From CAWACP01 sp963780655 (GTDB lineage: Bacteria; Acidobacteriota; Terriglobia; Bryobacterales; Bryobacteraceae), in assembly GCA_963780655.1 (NCBI GenBank), contig CAWACP010000003.1, positions 620,001-684,000 of the forward strand: a stretch of DNA of 64,000 bases, written 5' to 3'. Numbering within the stretch: the first letter of the stretch is position 1; each line of letters opens with the position of its first letter. Both the position numbers and the translations under genes were made by a program. Below, piece by piece: positions 59,634-64,000 of this stretch. The notes under the pieces were generated by a model. It ran no database searches and had not been told where the DNA came from. It was given only the letters and a program-made list of their open reading frames with translations.

Positions 59634-60701
59634 ATGATGCGATTTGCAGTTGTTCTGCTGCTGCTGGGCAGCATCGCCTGGACAGCGCCGCGCCGTAAAA
59701 TCATCGTCGACGAAGACTGCTCCGGACCGGGCGGAAGCAACATGCACACCGTGGCCCTGCTGATCCAGTCGCCGCAGGTGGAGGTGCTGGGCGTTACCGT
59801 GGTCAGCGGCAATTCGTGGCGCGATGAAGAGGTGGCGCACGCCCTCCGCCTGCTCGAGATCATGGGCCGCACCGACGTTCCGGTGATGAGCGGCGCCGTA
59901 TTCCCTTTGGTGCGCAGCCGCGAGGAGGCGATCCAATGGCAAAAGCAATATGGCAGATCGTCGTTCTCGGGCGCCTGGGATGACCGCTGGTGGCACGAGC
60001 CGTTCGTCGTGCCGGCGCTCCCCGAAGGCCCGCCCACCAGCCATGCCGCCGGCGAAGACGCGGCGCATTTTCTGGTGCGCATGGTGCACAAATACCCGCA
60101 TGAGGTAACTATCTATGCGGGAGGCCCGATGACTGACATCGCTCAGGCCATCTCGCTCGATCCGCAGTTTGCCGCGCTCGCCGAGGAGCTTGTCTTTATG
60201 GGGGGCAGCCTCAACCCGCAGACCGACGACCCGGAGTTCGCCAACAACCCAAGGCACGAGTTCAACTTCTGGTTCGATCCGGAAGCGGCGGCCATCGCCC
60301 TGCGAGCGCCGTGGAAGAAGATCACCTGCACGCCGGTCGATATCTCGATCAAGGCTCGGCTGACGCCGGAGATGGTCCGGCGCATCGACGCGAGTGGAAC
60401 CGCACTGGCGCATTATATCGCGCGCTATTATCAGCCGGGGCAGGGGTTCGATTATATGTGGGACGAGCTTGCCGCGGCCGCATGGATCGATCCTGCGCTG
60501 ATCACTCGCCGGCAAACTCGTTACATGAGCGTGGACATCGGCCACGGCGCCGGATACGGGAACACGCTGACCTGGACCGACTCAGACAAACCTGAACTTA
60601 CGCTTCAGCCGGTAAACATCCAAATGGACCTGGACGCCCCGGGATTCTACGATCTGTTCGTAAAGCTGATGTCCGCGCAGAATTCGAGAGTTACCCACTA
60701 A
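59634..60701 (+). CDS. Secreted inosine-uridine nucleoside hydrolase family protein, variant active site
   Basis: 355 aa with a signal peptide (MRFAVVLLLLGSIAWTAP). RKIIVDEDCSGPGGSNMHTV is in the place of the family's DTDPGxDDAxAL calcium/catalytic loop; only the first acidic positions remain and the DDA pair is replaced. EVLGVTVVSGNSWRDEEVAH, VTIYAGGPMTDIAQAISLDP and FNFWFDPEAAAIALRAPWKK match IUNH (the last with the distal Asp). Variants of this loop occur in secreted proteins of the family. The reaction may differ from nucleoside hydrolysis. Confidence 0.8.
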   Translation: MMRFAVVLLLLGSIAWTAPRRKIIVDEDCSGPGGSNMHTVALLIQSPQVEVLGVTVVSGNSWRDEEVAHALRLLEIMGRTDVPVMSGAVFPLVRSREEAIQWQKQYGRSSFSGAWDDRWWHEPFVVPALPEGPPTSHAAGEDAAHFLVRMVHKYPHEVTIYAGGPMTDIAQAISLDPQFAALAEELVFMGGSLNPQTDDPEFANNPRHEFNFWFDPEAAAIALRAPWKKITCTPVDISIKARLTPEMVRRIDASGTALAHYIARYYQPGQGFDYMWDELAAAAWIDPALITRRQTRYMSVDIGHGAGYGNTLTWTDSDKPELTLQPVNIQMDLDAPGFYDLFVKLMSAQNSRVTH

Positions 60702-60702
60702 C

Positions 60703-61716
60703 ATGACCCGACTTACTCTTGTCCCTGTCTTTGCTTCTGCGATATTACTCGCCGGGCAGTCGCCTTCTACTTACAGTATCGCTCACACTTACACCCTCGG
60801 CGGCGACGGACGATGGGATTACGTTATTCCCGATCCGCCCTGCCATCGGCTGTTTATTGCCCGCCAGAATCGCGTGATGGTTGTGGATGAGGACACCGGG
60901 AAGCTGCTCGGGGAAGTTACCGGCATCCACGGGGCGCACGGAACGGCGATTGCATCCGGCGCCGGACATGGATTCGCCACCTCGGGTGACGACCAGTCCG
61001 TGGTGATGTTCGACCTGAAGACATTCCGGGTCCTCGGCCGCATTCCGGCAGCTGAGGATGCCGATGCGATCCTTTACGACAGCCCCTCGAACCGCGTCTT
61101 CAGCCTGAACGGCGACGCGCACTCCTCGACGGTGATCGATGCGCGCGCCGGGACCCTGATCAGCAATATTCCGTTGGGCGGCAAACCGGAAAATGGAGCC
61201 TCTGCCGGCGACGGCAAGCTGTACGCGAATATCACGGACTCGAGCGAGGTGGTCGAGATTGATACGAAGACGGCCACCGTGGGCCGGCGCTGGTCCACGG
61301 CCCCGTGCAAACACCCAGTCCCTATGGCGATTGATACCGTTCATCACCGGCTGTTCAGCGGATGCCGCAGCGGCGTGATGGCAATCTCCGACTACGCCGC
61401 GGGGAAGGTGGTGGCGACAGTGCCGATCGGCGGCGGCGTCGATGGCGCGGGGTGCGATTCGGCTTCGGGCGATGCGTTTGCGTCGAATGCCGACGGCACG
61501 CTCACGGTGATTCACCAGGACGGTCCGGATAAGTATCATGTCGTCCAGAGCGTCGCAACCCCGAAGGGCTCGCGCAACATGGGGCTCGACCCCACGAACC
61601 ATCGCATCTTCGTCGTATCGGCGAAGTTTGGACCAGCTCCCGCGGGCGGACGGCCGCCAGTGTTGCCCGGAACATTCTCGCTGCTGGTGATCGAACGCGA
61701 ACCGCCAATGCGCTGA
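60703..61716 (+). CDS. YncE-like beta-propeller protein (secreted)
   Basis: 337 aa. Signal peptide MTRLTLVPVFASAILLAGQ. Repeats of the form RLFIARQNRVMVVDEDTGKL, KTFRVLGRIPAAEDADAIL, NRVFSLNGDAHSSTVIDARA, SSEVVEIDTKTATVGRRW and GVMAISDYAAGKVVATVPIG follow the YVTN/YncE propeller pattern. Probably a periplasmic binding or scaffold protein. One base separates it from the nucleoside hydrolase, so it is co-transcribed. Confidence 0.82.
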   Translation: MTRLTLVPVFASAILLAGQSPSTYSIAHTYTLGGDGRWDYVIPDPPCHRLFIARQNRVMVVDEDTGKLLGEVTGIHGAHGTAIASGAGHGFATSGDDQSVVMFDLKTFRVLGRIPAAEDADAILYDSPSNRVFSLNGDAHSSTVIDARAGTLISNIPLGGKPENGASAGDGKLYANITDSSEVVEIDTKTATVGRRWSTAPCKHPVPMAIDTVHHRLFSGCRSGVMAISDYAAGKVVATVPIGGGVDGAGCDSASGDAFASNADGTLTVIHQDGPDKYHVVQSVATPKGSRNMGLDPTNHRIFVVSAKFGPAPAGGRPPVLPGTFSLLVIEREPPMR

Positions 61717-61767
61717 TGCCTGCGGTACGCGATGACTCCATTTCTCTCGCGCGCGCATCCACCTTTC

Positions 61768-63591
61768 ATGAATGTTGCGTTGTTGCCGGTGCGGGCCGCC
61801 GCCGGCCTGCTCCTGTGGTGCGCTCTGTCGGTCACGGCTTCCGCGCAGTTGATCCCCGCCGGCCAACCGATTCCGCGCACCGCGAACCCTCCAGTCGTCT
61901 TCCTGAATGGATACCAGAGCGATTGCACATCGTCGTCATTCGCCGCCACTTTCGGAATCGCCGATCAGGTTCTCGCGGCGGACGGCGAAGCCAGCGTCTT
62001 CTTCGATAACTGCACCGTTGCGGGCCAGCCTTCCATTGAGAAACTGGGGTCGGCATTCGGGGCTTTCCTTGCCGGCCTTCGATATACGGACGGCAGCGCG
62101 GTGACTACCGTCGATGCCGTGGCGCACAGCATGGGCGGCCTTATCCTGCGCAGTTACCTGAGCGGAAAACAGGAGCCGGAGAATTCGTTCACTCCGCCGG
62201 CGCCTACCGGCATCCGGAAAGCGGTTCTGATGGCCACGCCGAATTTCGGCACGCCCGTAGCCGCGCTCGGCCTCGGCACGAGTCCGCAACTTGACGAGAT
62301 CAGCAGCGGCAGCCACTTCCTTTTCGATCTGAATACCTGGAATGACAACACCGACGACCTGCGCGGCATCGACGCGCTCGCTGTCATCGGCAACGGCGGC
62401 ACGGGGCTCGCCGTCATGGCCGGCTTTGACGACGGCATCGCGTCGCTCACCAGCACGTCACTCGGGTTCTATCGGCCGGGACGAACGCGCGTGCTGCCGC
62501 TGTGCCACGTCGACGCCGGTGGACTGATCAGCTTGTTCGGCCTATGCGGCCCGAACGCAAAGGGCGTTGCGAAGATACACTCCGCCTCCGACGACAATGC
62601 GCGGATACTGGTATCGTTCCTCAACGGAACCACGGATTGGCAAAGCATCGGTCAGGCCGCGGAAGACAACCCGTTCCTTTCTACCGGCGGCGGGTTGTAC
62701 GCCCGGCCATTTACATCCACGGGCGCGCCCCAGACCCTGCAATCCGCGACAGCCGCGAATGCCACAACCAGCAAGAACCTGAACATGTCGAACAACCAGA
62801 TCGGCTGGACCGACCTGTTTCCTTCCGGGCCTGTCCTGCTGACGCTCAACGCGCAATCGGGCACTCTGACGCGGAGTGTCACTCTGCCGCCCACGGTGTA
62901 TGAAGCATTCATCATCAAGCCAGGTCCGAATATTGCGCGAGTGTTCCCGGCCGCAGCCGCGGTGTTTCCTCTTTCGGTGGCCCCGCGCAGTATGGTTTCC
63001 TTATATGGCGGCTCGCTCGCGGCGGGCGTCGATCAGGCGCGCGTGCAGCCTTTGCCGGTTCAGCTGAGCGACGCGCAGGTGATGGTAGACGGCGCGCCAC
63101 TCGGCTTGTTGTATGTCTCGCAGGGGCAGATCAACGCCGTGCTGCCGGATGGCGTCTCCGGACTGATCCAGTTGACCGTACAGAACTCCGCCGGCGCGTC
63201 GACGGTAAATCTCATGATCGAGGCCGCCCATCCGGCCGTCTTCACTCTGGACGGATCGGGAACAGGCGCCGCGGCCGCCATCGATTTCCAGAATGGGCAG
63301 ATCGTCGGGCCGGCGAATCCTTTGCGGTCCGGCGATTACGTGGAACTGTTCCTCACCGGTCTGGGCGCCACCACGCCGCGCAACGGAGTGGATCACGCTG
63401 TCCAGATGCCCACTGTAGCCATCGATAACACGCCCTGCCGCGTGACGTTCGCCGGCGCCGCTCCCGGGTTCACGGGCCTCGACCAGATCAATTGCCAGGT
63501 TCCGTCGGGCCTGACCGCGAACCCGCAGGCCGTCCTCACTGTGACGTCAGGCGACAGAACGAGCAATGCCGTTTCGATCGCTGTGGAGTAG
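61768..63591 (+). CDS. Secreted alpha/beta hydrolase with C-terminal TIGR03437 domain
   Basis: 607 aa from ATG 61768, which gives a clean signal peptide (MNVALLPVRAAAGLLLWCAL); ATG 61732 is in frame. The hydrolase part has NPPVVFLNGYQSDCTSSSFA, VDAVAHSMGGLILRSYLSG with the nucleophile Ser, and VLMATPNFGTPVAALG, as in lipase/PGAP1-like enzymes. The last 220 aa, RSMVSLYGGSLAAGVDQARV, LLYVSQGQINAVLPDGVSGL and YVELFLTGLGATTPRNGVDH, resemble TIGR03437, a domain expanded in Solibacter and relatives. The domain tag is from memory; substrate unknown. Confidence 0.85.
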   Translation: MNVALLPVRAAAGLLLWCALSVTASAQLIPAGQPIPRTANPPVVFLNGYQSDCTSSSFAATFGIADQVLAADGEASVFFDNCTVAGQPSIEKLGSAFGAFLAGLRYTDGSAVTTVDAVAHSMGGLILRSYLSGKQEPENSFTPPAPTGIRKAVLMATPNFGTPVAALGLGTSPQLDEISSGSHFLFDLNTWNDNTDDLRGIDALAVIGNGGTGLAVMAGFDDGIASLTSTSLGFYRPGRTRVLPLCHVDAGGLISLFGLCGPNAKGVAKIHSASDDNARILVSFLNGTTDWQSIGQAAEDNPFLSTGGGLYARPFTSTGAPQTLQSATAANATTSKNLNMSNNQIGWTDLFPSGPVLLTLNAQSGTLTRSVTLPPTVYEAFIIKPGPNIARVFPAAAAVFPLSVAPRSMVSLYGGSLAAGVDQARVQPLPVQLSDAQVMVDGAPLGLLYVSQGQINAVLPDGVSGLIQLTVQNSAGASTVNLMIEAAHPAVFTLDGSGTGAAAAIDFQNGQIVGPANPLRSGDYVELFLTGLGATTPRNGVDHAVQMPTVAIDNTPCRVTFAGAAPGFTGLDQINCQVPSGLTANPQAVLTVTSGDRTSNAVSIAVE

Positions 63592-63606
63592 CGTCCCTGG
63601 GCGTTC

Positions 63607-63930
63607 CTATGCGACGCGGCGGGCTGGCTGCTTGATCTTCACCGCGATGTTCATGCCCGCGTCCGTCACCATGTTGACCAGGGTGTCAAGCGAGAACCGG
63701 CTAATCTTGCCACGCGTGAGGTCGGAAATGCGAGGCTGTGAGACCTTGAATCGCTTCGCTGTATCCGCCTGCGTCAATCCTTCTCGCTCAATGAAATTCC
63801 GCAGCGCCGTCATCAGTTCGGACCTGAGCCGCAGGTTCTGCGCTTCTGAGGGGGAGAAGCCAAGGTCTGCGAAAACGTCTTCGCCAGTTCTGGTCACTTC
63901 GACTGATCGCATCTTGCCACCTCGTTCCAT
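63607..63930 (-). CDS. XRE-type antitoxin/regulator (HigA-like)
   Basis: 107 aa. LRSELMTALRNFIEREGLTQ, ADTAKRFKVSQPRISDLTRG and KISRFSLDTLVNMVTDAGMN form the HTH_3/XRE domain of the HigA/YddM (HTH_37) type. It starts one base after the stop of the toxin-like gene (TGA-A-ATG). Expected to neutralise that toxin and repress the operon. MRSVEVTR (63912) is an alternative start. Confidence 0.82.
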   Translation of the reverse strand: MERGGKMRSVEVTRTGEDVFADLGFSPSEAQNLRLRSELMTALRNFIEREGLTQADTAKRFKVSQPRISDLTRGKISRFSLDTLVNMVTDAGMNIAVKIKQPARRVA

Positions 63931-63931
63931 T

Positions 63932-64000
63932 TCATTTCGATCGCCTCACTTCAAGCATCTCGGCGTACCTCCGCCTGCCAAGCTCGATATCTGCGTTCCG
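63932..64000 (-). CDS. C-terminal end of a HigB/Gp49-like toxin (cut by window edge)
   Basis: The last 22 codons read RNADIELGRRRYAEMLEVRR followed by SK and a stop. This is the tail of phage-derived Gp49-like HigB toxins (TP..EIELA..R..e....). The position directly before the XRE antitoxin supports it. The body lies outside the window. Confidence 0.5.
   Translation of the reverse strand, partial: RNADIELGRRRYAEMLEVRRSK

Overview
The window reads as GC-rich chromosomal DNA of an Acidobacteriota bacterium, most likely the Bryobacterales/Solibacter lineage. The best marker is the C-terminal domain of the secreted hydrolase at 61768-63591, which looks like the TIGR03437 domain that is expanded in Solibacter. 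Supporting signs are a PEGA-domain remnant, many secreted glycoside hydrolases and Tat substrates, and short dispersed palindromes between genes. The taxonomic call is inference; no database was searched.

Layout. 1-7409: acetyl-CoA hydrolase/transferase (cut by the left edge), a lipoprotein, a PEGA remnant, a GH106-type rhamnosidase, an amidohydrolase and a membrane acyltransferase. 7540-10761: an accessory patch beside tRNA-Leu(GAG), made of an IS701-type element with perfect 17-bp ends, a CTAA target duplication and a convergent WYL-like cargo gene, then a HEPN-like gene and its frameshifted partner. 10779-22603: housekeeping genes (secG, cca, lytic transglycosylase, HD-GYP response regulator, RRM protein, PIN-TRAM protein, ispD, ispF, P450, histidine kinase, truA, URO-D-like protein). 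22747-28056: a Gld-like ABC transporter operon and fabI. 28136-32257: response regulator, BrnTA-like toxin-antitoxin, a HicB remnant, a TonB-domain protein and guaB.

32310-38278 is a probable beta-mannan/gluco-oligosaccharide locus: GH30 hydrolase, AGE-type disaccharide 2-epimerase overlapping a GH130 mannosyl-glucose phosphorylase, and a divergent sodium:solute symporter. 38468-41525 holds a small secreted protein and a tightly packed ECF sigma / anti-sigma / Tat phosphoesterase / cytochrome c operon. 41626-46282: FAD-linked oxidase, RNase J and glutamine synthetase. 46543-51802 is a three-gene formate dehydrogenase whose catalytic subunit is a selenoprotein: an in-frame UGA at 47101 followed by a SECIS-like hairpin. 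51819-54482: three unrecognised or partly recognised proteins, one with a peptidoglycan-binding plus lysozyme-like architecture. 54566-64000: fliS-flaG, a lone nuoB, LolA-like protein, fused aroDE, YihY-type membrane protein, a variant nucleoside hydrolase, a YncE-like propeller, the TIGR03437 hydrolase and a HigBA-like toxin-antitoxin pair cut by the right edge.

Two families of intergenic palindromes run through the window. One has 24-nt arms (three copies). The other is a GCAGGC-loop-GCCTGC hairpin, usually in facing pairs joined by CTCCAC/GTGGAG (seven loci plus two variants). The most unusual items are the IS cargo gene, the HEPN-like pair next to tRNA-Leu, the unknown/muramidase-like pair at 51.8-53.9 kb, the palindrome families and the selenoprotein formate dehydrogenase that lacks a Tat signal.
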